Assembly: GCA_015488875.1 (NCBI GenBank)
Contig: WFMX01000233.1
Location: 1 to 26,560, forward strand
Source of the DNA: Campylobacterota bacterium
Lineage (GTDB): Bacteria > Campylobacterota > Campylobacteria > Campylobacterales > Sulfurovaceae
DNA length: 26,560 bases
Direction of reading: 5' to 3'
A program made the translations under genes and the position numbers. Positions 5,754 through 14,718 of this stretch are shown here, piece by piece; position 1 is the first letter of the stretch; every line of letters starts with the position of its first letter. The notes under the pieces were generated by a model. The model did not search any database and had not been told where the DNA came from. It saw nothing but the letters and a program-made list of their open reading frames with translations.

Positions 5754-7526
5754 TTACTTGCCTTTCAATAATGCCTGAAACTCTAATGCGGGAGCAGGCT
5801 TGGAAAATATATGCCCTTGGGCTCTGTCGCATCCTAGATTTTGTAATACTTCATACTGCTCTTTAGTCTCTATGCCCTCTGCTACGACTTTCATACTGAG
5901 TGCATGTGCCAATACCACTATGGCTTTGAATGTCTCTTGATGATAGTAGTTTCGATCTATATTTTTCAGTATAGATCTATCGACCTTTAGTGTGTGTATA
6001 GGGAGTTTTTGTAGCTGGTCTATAGATGAGCCACTGGTGCCAAAGTGATCTAGTGAAAGATTGACACCTATATCTTGAAGTATGGAGAACTCGTAATCTG
6101 TCTTGACCATATCTTTCATAGCGTCCTCCTCGGACATATCTAGATTGAAAAAGCTAGGATTTACGCTACTCTCCTTAAAAAGCTGTTCGAGTTTCTCTGC
6201 TAGTTGATACTCTAGTAGCTCTCTGGCAGATAAATTTACCGATATCTCTACGCTTTCCAGCCCCTCCTCTAGCCACTTCTTGTGCTGAGATATCACTTCC
6301 TCTATGACGAACTCTCCTATGCCCACTATGAGTCCAGACTCCTCTGCAAGACGGATAAATCTATTGGGCATAAGTAGTCCTAGCTCTGGATGATTCCATC
6401 GCACCAAGGCTTCTGCACCAACAATACTTGTGCTTCTGAGATCAATAATTGGCTGGTAGTATACTTCAAATTCTCTATTTTTCAATCCACTTTTGATCTC
6501 CTCTACCAATTTTTTCTCATTGTCTCTCACGCCGAATTGCTCTTTTTTGAAGAGTGCTATCGAACTCTTTGGGTCTTTTTTTGACTCCATCAGTGCTATA
6601 TATGCATGATCTATGAGCTTGCTAGAGTTCCTTCCATGGTCTGGGAATATAACGCTACCTATAGAGAAGCTCAGCTCCCTATCTTTGCTCCTTGATGAGA
6701 AAAAACTTACTAGGTTTTTATTGAGCTCATACCCTATCTCTATCACTTCATCTTCGCTTATAATATCCTCTACTATGTATAAAAAATTATCACTCTCTAG
6801 CCTATAACTACTTCTTTTGTCATTATCTAGATTTTTTAAAAATTCTGCAAAATTCTTCAGTAGACTATTTGTATAACCAAATCCAAACGATGATTTCATA
6901 TTTTCAAAATTGTCGATACCAAATAGAAAAAAAGATATCTTTTTATTTTCTCTCTGTGCCGTGATCACTAGTTGATTTATATCTCTGCTTGCCTGAAATT
7001 GACTAGGAAGATTTGTGAGGAAATCGACCTCTCCAAACTGCTTTTTTAGCTCACTCTCCAAAAGCTCACTGCTTATATCCTGAAATACACATATGTATGA
7101 ATCTTGCGAGTTCCACTTGGAGTGATCTATATATACATTGACACTCTTCTTGTGATCTTCGATCAGCATGGATATATTGTCGAGTCGTATAGTCCCTTTG
7201 GTTATCTGTGTATATTTATCTATGATCTCGGAAAGTGTAAATATCTCTGATTTGCCTTCCTGGAATTTGATAGCTTTATCTGCTACTTCACCCTGTCTAT
7301 ATGGCTCCAACTGTAGTAATTTTTTGGCTGATCTATTGGCAGAGAGTACTTCAAAATTCTCTGAAAATATGACCACAGCCTCCTCTTGATACTCGTTTGA
7401 ATTTTTGAATACCTTGATCTCTTCCCTCAAATGAGTAATCTTTTTGAGATAATGCTTTCGCATCATGACCAATATCACCACCATCAACAGCGTCGCGACA
7501 ATAACTATACCTATAAGCATATTCAT
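5754..7526 (-). CDS. Membrane PAS-GGDEF-EAL protein with degenerate active sites
   Basis: From the ATG at 7526 this is 590 aa: a membrane segment near the N terminus (about 3-23), a PAS-like region (about 45-155), a GGDEF-like domain (about 165-325) and an EAL domain (about 340-590). The cyclase signature GGDEF reads ESDNF, so cyclase activity is unlikely. In the EAL domain the EAL glutamate (372), the asparagine of VNLSA, the lysine (514) and AEGIE remain. The usual ExTE glutamates are replaced by N461 and M464, and DDFGTG reads DHFGTS (H494). Two metal ligands are thus lost, and it may bind c-di-GMP or regulate rather than hydrolyse. The frame is open to a TTG at 7604 inside the upstream gene, but the ATG puts the membrane segment at the start. 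It is a paralogue of that neighbour. Confidence 0.88.
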   Translation of the reverse strand: MNMLIGIVIVATLLMVVILVMMRKHYLKKITHLREEIKVFKNSNEYQEEAVVIFSENFEVLSANRSAKKLLQLEPYRQGEVADKAIKFQEGKSEIFTLSEIIDKYTQITKGTIRLDNISMLIEDHKKSVNVYIDHSKWNSQDSYICVFQDISSELLESELKKQFGEVDFLTNLPSQFQASRDINQLVITAQRENKKISFFLFGIDNFENMKSSFGFGYTNSLLKNFAEFLKNLDNDKRSSYRLESDNFLYIVEDIISEDEVIEIGYELNKNLVSFFSSRSKDRELSFSIGSVIFPDHGRNSSKLIDHAYIALMESKKDPKSSIALFKKEQFGVRDNEKKLVEEIKSGLKNREFEVYYQPIIDLRSTSIVGAEALVRWNHPELGLLMPNRFIRLAEESGLIVGIGEFVIEEVISQHKKWLEEGLESVEISVNLSARELLEYQLAEKLEQLFKESSVNPSFFNLDMSEEDAMKDMVKTDYEFSILQDIGVNLSLDHFGTSGSSIDQLQKLPIHTLKVDRSILKNIDRNYYHQETFKAIVVLAHALSMKVVAEGIETKEQYEVLQNLGCDRAQGHIFSKPAPALEFQALLKGK

Positions 7527-7566
7527 ATCTCTATCTTTGCATCGTAGGATTCTTTGGTGTGATATA

Positions 7567-9360
7567 TCATTTATCCATCTCTCGAACCAAGTTTTGAAAT
7601 TCAAAGACTGGTAGAGGTCTAGAGAAGTAATACCCCTGTGCTATATCACAACCAAAACCTTGAAGCATTTCGTAGGTCTCTTTGTTTTCTATCCCCTCAG
7701 CTGTCACCTGAAGATCAAATGTATGACCTATGCCTATCATGGCTCGTACGATCTTTTGGTGTTCAGGATTGCTCCTCATATTCATCACAAATGATTGATC
7801 TATCTTGATAGTATCTAGTGAAAAATCCTTCAGATAACCAAATGATGAGTACCCTGTACCGAAATCATCAAGTGCCAACTCAACACCTAGATTTTTCAGG
7901 GATTCAAACTCTTTCTTCGCCAAATCAGCCTTGGTCATTGCAACATTTTCTGTGATCTCAAATTTGACAGATTCTGGTGCTACTTGATGATGATTTAGCA
8001 TCTCTTCTATGTAGTTCACAACATTACCACTCTCTATCTCTCTAAGAGTGAGATTGATAGATATTTGAAGCTTGTTGAATTTGAATATCTCCCATCTCTT
8101 CTGCTGTTTGATCGCCTCTTCTATGACGAACTTACCTATATCAACTATGATACCACTCTTTTCGGCTATCGGGATAAAGAGACCTGGCGGTACAAGTCCT
8201 CTCTCTGGATGGTTCCATCTGATGAGTGCCTCTGCCCCTACTATGCTATCTGTCTTCATATCTATAAATGGCTGATAATAGAGTTCAAACTCCTTCCGCT
8301 TCAGCCCCTCATACATCTCATTGTACAATTCTGCTTCATAGTGCTTGCCTTTGGAGAAGTCACCATTGTCATCTATGACTATGTAGCCTCTACCTTTGCT
8401 CTCCGCTTCCGATAGTGCCTTATATGCACTATCTATCATATGATCTACGCTATTGCCACTTTGAGGATATAGGCTAACTCCTGTAGAGAATGTGAGGTGC
8501 ATTTGGGAATTTGAGTACTCTTGTAGACCCCTAAATATCTCTTCCATATTTTTGACTACACCCTCTGCCTCTTTAGAGGTTTTGATATCTGGAACCATCA
8601 TGAGAAAATTGTTTCGTGCTATCTGATACAAGGAGCTATCCATCTTTTTGCTGATATCCAATAGGTATTCAGATATATCGCTTATGAGCCTATCTGTCTT
8701 TTGGTACCCTAGCATTGCTCGGATATCAGTGAAGTTGTCTAAAGATGTCAATATAAGTGCAAAGTGTCTACCCTCTGAGTGCATCTTGCTCATCTCTACA
8801 CCTATCTCATGTATGGCTCTGTTTTGATTTGGTAAACTTGTCAATTGATCTTTTTCGCGTGATTCAGATATCTCCAACTCATCGCTAAGGTCTGTGAATG
8901 AGATGACATAAAATGACTTTGACTTACCTATCAAACCGATCAAGATCTTGATCGGTATATCTTTATCACCTTGTGCAATCTTGGCTCTAAGAACATACTC
9001 TTTTGATTTTTTGACCTCATCTTTATACTCTTTTAGTATACTGAGTATATCTGTAGGTTCTCTGTTTGGTAGAGTTATGACTGATCTATCTTTGAGTCTT
9101 TTCTTGGTCGCTTCTCCATCAAGACCCAATAGCTCTAGTGTTGATTTACTATAATATAGTATCTCATTTGAAGGTGAGAGTACTAACACACCACCCTTAT
9201 ACGCCTCCGAACTCTTTTTGATCTCTTCAAGCGGTGAACTGTTTGGGTCTAGCTTGATATTTTTGGAACGAAATTTTCCATATAGGTGCGATAGTATGAA
9301 ATATGCTATCAAGAGACCAAAAACGATCTCCACAACTATCATGTCAGATGCCATGACCAT
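7567..9360 (-). CDS. Membrane PAS-GGDEF-EAL protein, likely c-di-GMP phosphodiesterase
   Basis: This 597-aa protein probably cleaves cyclic di-GMP at the inner membrane. It has an N-terminal membrane segment (about 7-27), a PAS-like sensing region (about 40-160), a GGDEF-like domain (about 170-325) and an EAL domain (about 340-590). GGDEF is replaced by ARNNF, so no cyclase activity is expected. The EAL domain retains the full set of known catalytic residues: EAL E377, N436, E468 and E471 (FEITE), D498-D499 (DDFGTG), K519 and E556 (AEGIE). The start is the ATG at 9360, five bases after AAGGAG; a GTG three bases earlier is less well placed. It lies between xseA and a degenerate paralogue 40 bases downstream, so the two are likely co-expressed. 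Confidence 0.9.
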   Translation of the reverse strand: MVMASDMIVVEIVFGLLIAYFILSHLYGKFRSKNIKLDPNSSPLEEIKKSSEAYKGGVLVLSPSNEILYYSKSTLELLGLDGEATKKRLKDRSVITLPNREPTDILSILKEYKDEVKKSKEYVLRAKIAQGDKDIPIKILIGLIGKSKSFYVISFTDLSDELEISESREKDQLTSLPNQNRAIHEIGVEMSKMHSEGRHFALILTSLDNFTDIRAMLGYQKTDRLISDISEYLLDISKKMDSSLYQIARNNFLMMVPDIKTSKEAEGVVKNMEEIFRGLQEYSNSQMHLTFSTGVSLYPQSGNSVDHMIDSAYKALSEAESKGRGYIVIDDNGDFSKGKHYEAELYNEMYEGLKRKEFELYYQPFIDMKTDSIVGAEALIRWNHPERGLVPPGLFIPIAEKSGIIVDIGKFVIEEAIKQQKRWEIFKFNKLQISINLTLREIESGNVVNYIEEMLNHHQVAPESVKFEITENVAMTKADLAKKEFESLKNLGVELALDDFGTGYSSFGYLKDFSLDTIKIDQSFVMNMRSNPEHQKIVRAMIGIGHTFDLQVTAEGIENKETYEMLQGFGCDIAQGYYFSRPLPVFEFQNLVREMDK

Positions 9361-9401
9361 CACTTCTCCTTAGTGTTACTATTTGATTGGTGCTATTATA
9401 C

Positions 9402-10661
9402 CTAAAAGTTTATTTTCTGTTGGCAGATAGCTTCTATTTTTGTATCTGAATCTTCGATAATAAAATGCTCGCCTACATTTATGGATTGCAACATAGTGCT
9501 TTTAGCATCCCTTGAGACCTTTGCCCAGCCTTTTTTGGCTCTATCTCTTGGATTGTTCAGAGCCATAGCTTCTCTCATCATACTCTCTTGCTCTTTCGCC
9601 CTAGATAATATGAAATCCATCTGTTGTTTCAAATAGCTCTTTTGTCTAGGTATATGAGATGAGTATTGATCAAGTTTTAGTCCTATCCTTGCTCTATATT
9701 CATCTTCGAGGTATCTAAACTCACTGAGTATCTTTTGAACTTGTCTACTTATGGAGTGCTGATGAAGTAGCTCTAATCTAGTTTTCAGGCTTTCTCGCTT
9801 GATATATAGCAATTGATTCGCTCTAGCTTTGAACCTATCTATATACTCATCTAGCATATATAGCATCTCCTGCTTATCGGGGAGTATCATCTCTATGGCG
9901 GCACTAGGTGTAGGGGCTCTCAGATCTGCCACAAAATCGCTGATCATCACATCTACTTCATGTCCTACTGCACTCACCACAGGTGTATCGAGTCTATATA
10001 TAGCATCTGCCACTATCTCTTCGTTGAAAGCCCATAGATCTTCAGCACTACCTCCACCTCTGCCTACGACGATGACATCAGCACCTAAGCTTTCTGCATA
10101 GTAGAGTGCATCTGCTATCTCACGAGAGGCTCTCTCGCCTTGGACTAGTGTATCTACGATAGTCACCTCGACTAGAGGATAACGCTTCTCTATGATCTTT
10201 ATCATGTCATGCAGTGCAGCACTATCTTTGGCTGTGACAAGTGCTATATGCTGGATATTTGACGGTATAGGTTTTTTCTTCTCTTTGTCGAAATAGCCCT
10301 TGTCTTTGAGTCTGCTTTTGAGCTGTTCGTACGCCAAAGCTAAAGCACCTTTGCCATATGGCTCTATCGTAGTGGCATAGAACTGATACTCTCCTCTAGG
10401 GGTGTAGACTCCTACAGAGCCATCCACTACTATATGCTCACCCTTCTCTAACCTAAACTTAAGTCTTTGTGCATTTGATCTAAACATTACACACTTGATG
10501 CTACTCTTGTCGTCTTTGATAGAGAAATATATATGACCGCTTGACTGGTGGTATGTAATGGACGCTATCTCACCCTCTACTTTGATGTGCATAAAGGTAG
10601 CTTCAAGCAGTGACTTGATCTTGATATTGAGAGCATTTACACCTATCATGGAGCTACTCAT
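9402..10661 (-). CDS. xseA: Exodeoxyribonuclease VII large subunit XseA
   Basis: XseA is the catalytic subunit of exonuclease VII, which degrades single-stranded DNA from both ends. The 419-aa protein has the N-terminal OB fold (about 1-100, with SSGHIYFSIKDD), the hallmark VVGRGGGSAEDLWAFNEE, and SAVGHEVDVMISDFVADLRAPTP split across the catalytic core. A long helical region (about 270-370) follows; it corresponds to the coiled arm that carries XseB. The ATG at 10661 begins one base after the ubiE/menG stop, so translation is coupled. XseB is not in this window. Family length and motifs are normal. Confidence 0.96.
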   Translation of the reverse strand: MSSSMIGVNALNIKIKSLLEATFMHIKVEGEIASITYHQSSGHIYFSIKDDKSSIKCVMFRSNAQRLKFRLEKGEHIVVDGSVGVYTPRGEYQFYATTIEPYGKGALALAYEQLKSRLKDKGYFDKEKKKPIPSNIQHIALVTAKDSAALHDMIKIIEKRYPLVEVTIVDTLVQGERASREIADALYYAESLGADVIVVGRGGGSAEDLWAFNEEIVADAIYRLDTPVVSAVGHEVDVMISDFVADLRAPTPSAAIEMILPDKQEMLYMLDEYIDRFKARANQLLYIKRESLKTRLELLHQHSISRQVQKILSEFRYLEDEYRARIGLKLDQYSSHIPRQKSYLKQQMDFILSRAKEQESMMREAMALNNPRDRAKKGWAKVSRDAKSTMLQSINVGEHFIIEDSDTKIEAICQQKINF

Positions 10662-10662
10662 G

Positions 10663-11424
10663 CTAACTATTTGGCTTTTGTGCTACTAGTAGTGTAGATA
10701 TACCCATAGAGAATGATTTGCTATATCTCATCTCGAACCCTACCTCTTCCAACTCCTTAGATAGCATCTCTGTCGTCAAAAACTCCTCTATGGACTCGGG
10801 TAGATACTTATAAGCCTCATAATTATTAGATATGATGCCCCCTACCTTTGGTAGTACCTTTTTCATCCCAAAGTCTACTACCTTGTCTATCATACCGCTT
10901 CGATCTTGCTTTGTAAACTCTAGTATCACCACTATGCCGCCTGGTTTCAATGCTCTGTAGAACTCGCCTAGTGCCTCTACTCTATCTACGACATTTCGTA
11001 TGCCATAAGATATGGAAATAATATCTGTACTCTCATCGTCTACAGGTAGTTCTTGTGCTTTACCCTCTATGAAGTCAGCGAAATCAACTTTACTTTTGGC
11101 TACTTCCAACATGCCAACAGATGGATCAATACCTACAAACTTATCTATCTCTATCCCTCTATCTTTGGCTATGTCTCTCCAATAGATCAAGAGATCACCA
11201 GTGCCTGTAGCCACATCTGTGATCTGCGTAAGTCTATCGCTATCTAGTATATCATATGCTTTGTTACATCCTTTTTTACGCCACTGCTTATCTATACCCA
11301 TGCTTAGTACTCTATTTGCAAGATCATATGTCGATGCTATATCATCAAACATTGTTACTATCTTGTCTTGCTTCACTTTTTTATTCTGCTTGTCTTGTTT
11401 TGACTCTATGCTACCACTATCCAT
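10663..11424 (-). CDS. ubiE: Demethylmenaquinone methyltransferase UbiE/MenG
   Basis: This 253-aa class I SAM-dependent methyltransferase performs C-methylation, the last step of menaquinone synthesis (C-8 variants also exist in some Campylobacterota). Motif I reads VATGTGDL, followed by GIDPSVGMLEVA; the family signature segments ISYGIRNVVDR and ALKPGGIVVILEFTK are present. The N terminus carries the typical FDDIASTYDLANRVLSMGID start. With mqnA in the same window and no ubiquinone genes, menaquinone is the expected substrate, so menG would be the better name. The ATG at 11424 has GGAG upstream. It is followed at one base by xseA and preceded by an ABC exporter after 28 bases. Confidence 0.93.
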   Translation of the reverse strand: MDSGSIESKQDKQNKKVKQDKIVTMFDDIASTYDLANRVLSMGIDKQWRKKGCNKAYDILDSDRLTQITDVATGTGDLLIYWRDIAKDRGIEIDKFVGIDPSVGMLEVAKSKVDFADFIEGKAQELPVDDESTDIISISYGIRNVVDRVEALGEFYRALKPGGIVVILEFTKQDRSGMIDKVVDFGMKKVLPKVGGIISNNYEAYKYLPESIEEFLTTEMLSKELEEVGFEMRYSKSFSMGISTLLVAQKPNS

Positions 11425-11452
11425 ATATCACTCCATATTTTTTATTGTGTTA

Positions 11453-13162
11453 TTATATCTCAATAATCCTATCAACTCCATCAAGCGTAGAGAGTCGGTG
11501 CGTGATGATAATCATCGTCAGCCCTTCAAGCGATAGCGAACCTATGGCATTTGATATCTCTCTCTGTGTCTCTCCATCCAAAGAAGAGGTAGCCTCATCA
11601 AAAAATAGTATCTCAGAGTCATAATACAATGCCCTAGCTATACCGACTCTCTGCCTCTGCCCGCCCGACAGCCTAGTCCCTCTCTCGCCTATATTTGTAT
11701 CTAGACCATTCGGCAAGATATCTACAAGCTCTTCTAATGATGCCAATGATATCACTCTATTTAATTTATCTACATCTATCTCATCTCTGCTCAATCCAAA
11801 AGCTATATTTTCACCAAGTGAGGCATCCAACAAAAAAACCTCTTGTGCTACATACCCTATCTTGGATCTCCATGATTTTATACTACTCTCATCCAACTCA
11901 ATATCATCAATAGTCACTGAGCCTCTGTATGGTTTCAAAAACCCCAATAGTATATTCATAAGAGTTGTTTTTCCATTTCCTGATTTGCCAACTATACCTA
12001 AAGTTTCACCTTTTTTTATCGTGAGTGTGAAGTTTTCCAAGATATCACTCTGCATCTTTGGATATCGAAAAGATATATCTCTGATGGCTATCTCATCATT
12101 GAACTCTATCTCTGTTGACTCCCTAGATATCTCATCAGACTTATCTAGCTCACCTATCACATCAAAAACATATTGTGTCTCTATAAGTCCATTGATCGCT
12201 ATCATTATCCTATTGATAGATGGTATGATACGATATGCAGATAGTATGTAGATACCCAATAGAGCCAATAGAGTCTCCCTGTCTGGCAAAAAATATATAC
12301 CATAAATGATCACTACAAATATAGCCAATACCATAGAACTCTCTATGATTTTGGTAGGCATCAACTGTAGGACTATCTGCTTTGCACTTATATTTTTATA
12401 GAGAGATACATATGTTTTGAGTCTATTAGAGAATTGATCTATTGTGCCAGTGATCTCTATATCTTGATAGCCAAAAAAACTCTGATATATTGTAGAAGAT
12501 AATTTGGGATGAAGTATATGCAACTCTTCGCCATAGATCTTCAATCTCTCCTTTGTCAATATATAAAAGAGAGAGAAGACAGGAGTTACGGTAAGGAGAA
12601 GAAGGAGGACTATAGTGGGATCGTAGAGTAATATAGCTAATAGTATAAACGATAGTATCATCAGTTCACTGATAAGGGTCAGGATCCCAAATAGTGTAGT
12701 GTGTGCAAATCTTTCGGGTATCATTGCACTGTTACGATAAAACTCTGTGGAGTTGATATCTTTTAAATACAGATAGCCTTTTGAGTAGAAGAGTTTATAA
12801 AGTCGTATAGTCAAGTAGCCCATGATGTCATATGAAAATCTTGATTGATAGCTACTGATCATCAGGCTTATGATATTTTTTGAGACTATCACAAGCAACA
12901 TAATGGCACTAAGCGTTATTATGAACTGCTCGTCAGAAGCAAAACCCATATAGTTGTATATAGCCGAGAGTGTACTGTTGTCATGTATCATATTGTCTTT
13001 GAATAGTAGTCCAAATATTGGTATAAGCGTAGCTAAGCCAAATAGCTCCAATGTCGAATTGAGCAGAAGTAGTGCCAGAACTATATACGATCTCTTTCTA
13101 TACTCTTTTGGTAGAATTTTAGATATACCTATGAGAGTTTTGATGATAATATTTGATTGCAT
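11453..13162 (-). CDS. ABC exporter, PglK/MsbA-type lipid-linked substrate flippase candidate
   Basis: This is a half-size ABC exporter with fused membrane and ATPase domains that would work as a homodimer in the inner membrane. About six membrane helices fill residues 20-330. The ATPase domain has Walker A GKSGNGKT (about 392-399), the signature LSGGQRQR (about 498-505), Walker B ILFFDEATSSLD and the H-loop ITHRL. The C terminus is very short after the H-loop. The N-terminal layout recalls PglK (WlaB), the lipid-linked oligosaccharide flippase of Campylobacter, but no glycosylation genes lie nearby, so the substrate is unknown. The frame is open to a TTG at 13168; the ATG at 13162 is preferred, though neither has a clear ribosome site. 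It starts 65 bases after nuoN. Confidence 0.85.
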   Translation of the reverse strand: MQSNIIIKTLIGISKILPKEYRKRSYIVLALLLLNSTLELFGLATLIPIFGLLFKDNMIHDNSTLSAIYNYMGFASDEQFIITLSAIMLLVIVSKNIISLMISSYQSRFSYDIMGYLTIRLYKLFYSKGYLYLKDINSTEFYRNSAMIPERFAHTTLFGILTLISELMILSFILLAILLYDPTIVLLLLLTVTPVFSLFYILTKERLKIYGEELHILHPKLSSTIYQSFFGYQDIEITGTIDQFSNRLKTYVSLYKNISAKQIVLQLMPTKIIESSMVLAIFVVIIYGIYFLPDRETLLALLGIYILSAYRIIPSINRIMIAINGLIETQYVFDVIGELDKSDEISRESTEIEFNDEIAIRDISFRYPKMQSDILENFTLTIKKGETLGIVGKSGNGKTTLMNILLGFLKPYRGSVTIDDIELDESSIKSWRSKIGYVAQEVFLLDASLGENIAFGLSRDEIDVDKLNRVISLASLEELVDILPNGLDTNIGERGTRLSGGQRQRVGIARALYYDSEILFFDEATSSLDGETQREISNAIGSLSLEGLTMIIITHRLSTLDGVDRIIEI

Positions 13163-13227
13163 GGACAAAGATAAAGCTTGGAGTGAAGATAGACTAGAGG
13201 TAGTATATACCCCTAATCTTTGATGTT

Positions 13228-14718
13228 TTAGTAGCCGCTAGCACTTACCATATAGTAGATATATGATATGAGTGGCTGCATGATAAATACCGAACCGATA
13301 GTCGCTGCTACAGCTATACCAACTATGGTGATAAGTGGTTTAGTTAAGTTGTATGTCACAGTACCATCATTCTCTTCAGGCTTCATAAGGAACATATATA
13401 CTATTAGCTTCAAATAGTAATACGCCGCTATAGCTGAGTTGAGACCCATTATGATCGCCAACCATACATAGCCAGCATCAATTGCTGCACTCATGATGTA
13501 AATCTTGCCCCAAAATACCGAAAATGGAGGTACACCTGCTAGTGAAAGCATAAATAGTGCCATTATGACTGCTGCCATTGGCATGATTTTGATAAGTCCA
13601 GCAAACTTCTCATATGGATGGTCATATCTCTCATGAAATACTCTGTTTTTATGTCTACTTATCCAAAGCATAGTAAATGCACCGAGGTTTGTAAACATAA
13701 AGAGACCATAATATAGGAATATACCTGTGTTTCCTTTGGTAGTGTCTAGTGCCAACGCTGCCATGACAAAGCCAGCATGTGATATGGAACTATACGCCAA
13801 CATTCTCTTGACATCCTCTTGGACTAGTGCCATTATATTGGCTAGTGTCATCGTAGTCACCGCAAGAACCAATATCGCTATTCTCACCCACTCTATGCCT
13901 AAATCTATATACATACCAAATATTCTCATAGCCACAACAAAAGCAGCTATCTTTGGCACTACAGACATATATCCAGCCAATGGAGCAGAAGCACCCTCGT
14001 ATACATCAGGTGCCCATGTGTGGAATGGAAATAGTGAAAGCTTGAATGCAAATGCTGACAACAAGAGTACCGAGCCACCCAATATAGCTATCATTATCCC
14101 TGGTTCAGCCATACGACTCTGAAGTATATCAGCTATCTGATACAACTCCACACTACCAGTAAGTGCATAGACTACAGCAGAACCCATCGCATACAATCCA
14201 GCTGACAATGCACCCATAGTAAAGTACTTGATTGCTGCCTCATAAGAGTTGTTTCTGTTGTGCAGTGCTATGAGTGTGTATAGTGACAGTGATGCAGTCT
14301 CTATACCTACAAATATGAGTATGAGATTGTCTGTTGCTACCATAAACTGAAAGCCTGCTATCATAAACAAAAAGAGTGCAAAGAACTCAGGGTATGAGTA
14401 CTCATGAAATCTCTTTGATGTCAAAGCAAGCGGTATGAATAGCATTGATGCAGCCAATATTAGTAACTGCGATACGATAGCGATACCATCGATCAACATT
14501 ACATCAAAAAAGCCTCGCTCATTCAAGTTTAGCCCCAAGACAGAACCAAAATCTATAAACAATATCAATATCGTCAACATCACATATAGTGATTTGTGTA
14601 GCTCTGCCTTAATCAAATCAATGACTAAGATGATCAATCCACCAGCAATCGCTATCAACATAGGTGCTAGTGTGATCATGTTCAGTGAAGTGAAACTTAT
14701 ATTAATAGGTTCAAACAT
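13228..14718 (-). CDS. nuoN: Complex I membrane subunit NuoN
   Basis: NuoN is one of the three antiporter-like proton-pumping subunits of complex I, at the end of the operon. The 496 aa are very hydrophobic with about 14 membrane helices. Family landmarks include FVGIETASLSLYTL with the conserved glutamate, the broken-helix region AFKLSLFPFHTWAPD with its key lysine, and DVKRMLAYSSISHAG. Start and stop overlap with nuoM as TAATG, and GGAGG lies just upstream, so it is translationally coupled. No terminator hairpin follows, so transcription may continue into the ABC exporter. Confidence 0.97.
   Translation of the reverse strand: MFEPINISFTSLNMITLAPMLIAIAGGLIILVIDLIKAELHKSLYVMLTILILFIDFGSVLGLNLNERGFFDVMLIDGIAIVSQLLILAASMLFIPLALTSKRFHEYSYPEFFALFLFMIAGFQFMVATDNLILIFVGIETASLSLYTLIALHNRNNSYEAAIKYFTMGALSAGLYAMGSAVVYALTGSVELYQIADILQSRMAEPGIMIAILGGSVLLLSAFAFKLSLFPFHTWAPDVYEGASAPLAGYMSVVPKIAAFVVAMRIFGMYIDLGIEWVRIAILVLAVTTMTLANIMALVQEDVKRMLAYSSISHAGFVMAALALDTTKGNTGIFLYYGLFMFTNLGAFTMLWISRHKNRVFHERYDHPYEKFAGLIKIMPMAAVIMALFMLSLAGVPPFSVFWGKIYIMSAAIDAGYVWLAIIMGLNSAIAAYYYLKLIVYMFLMKPEENDGTVTYNLTKPLITIVGIAVAATIGSVFIMQPLISYIYYMVSASGY

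Noticed and set aside
7527..7604. Upstream extension of the second EAL gene to a TTG overlapping its neighbour
   Set aside because: It adds a soluble 26-residue leader before the membrane segment and has no clear ribosome site; the ATG at 7526 is simpler.
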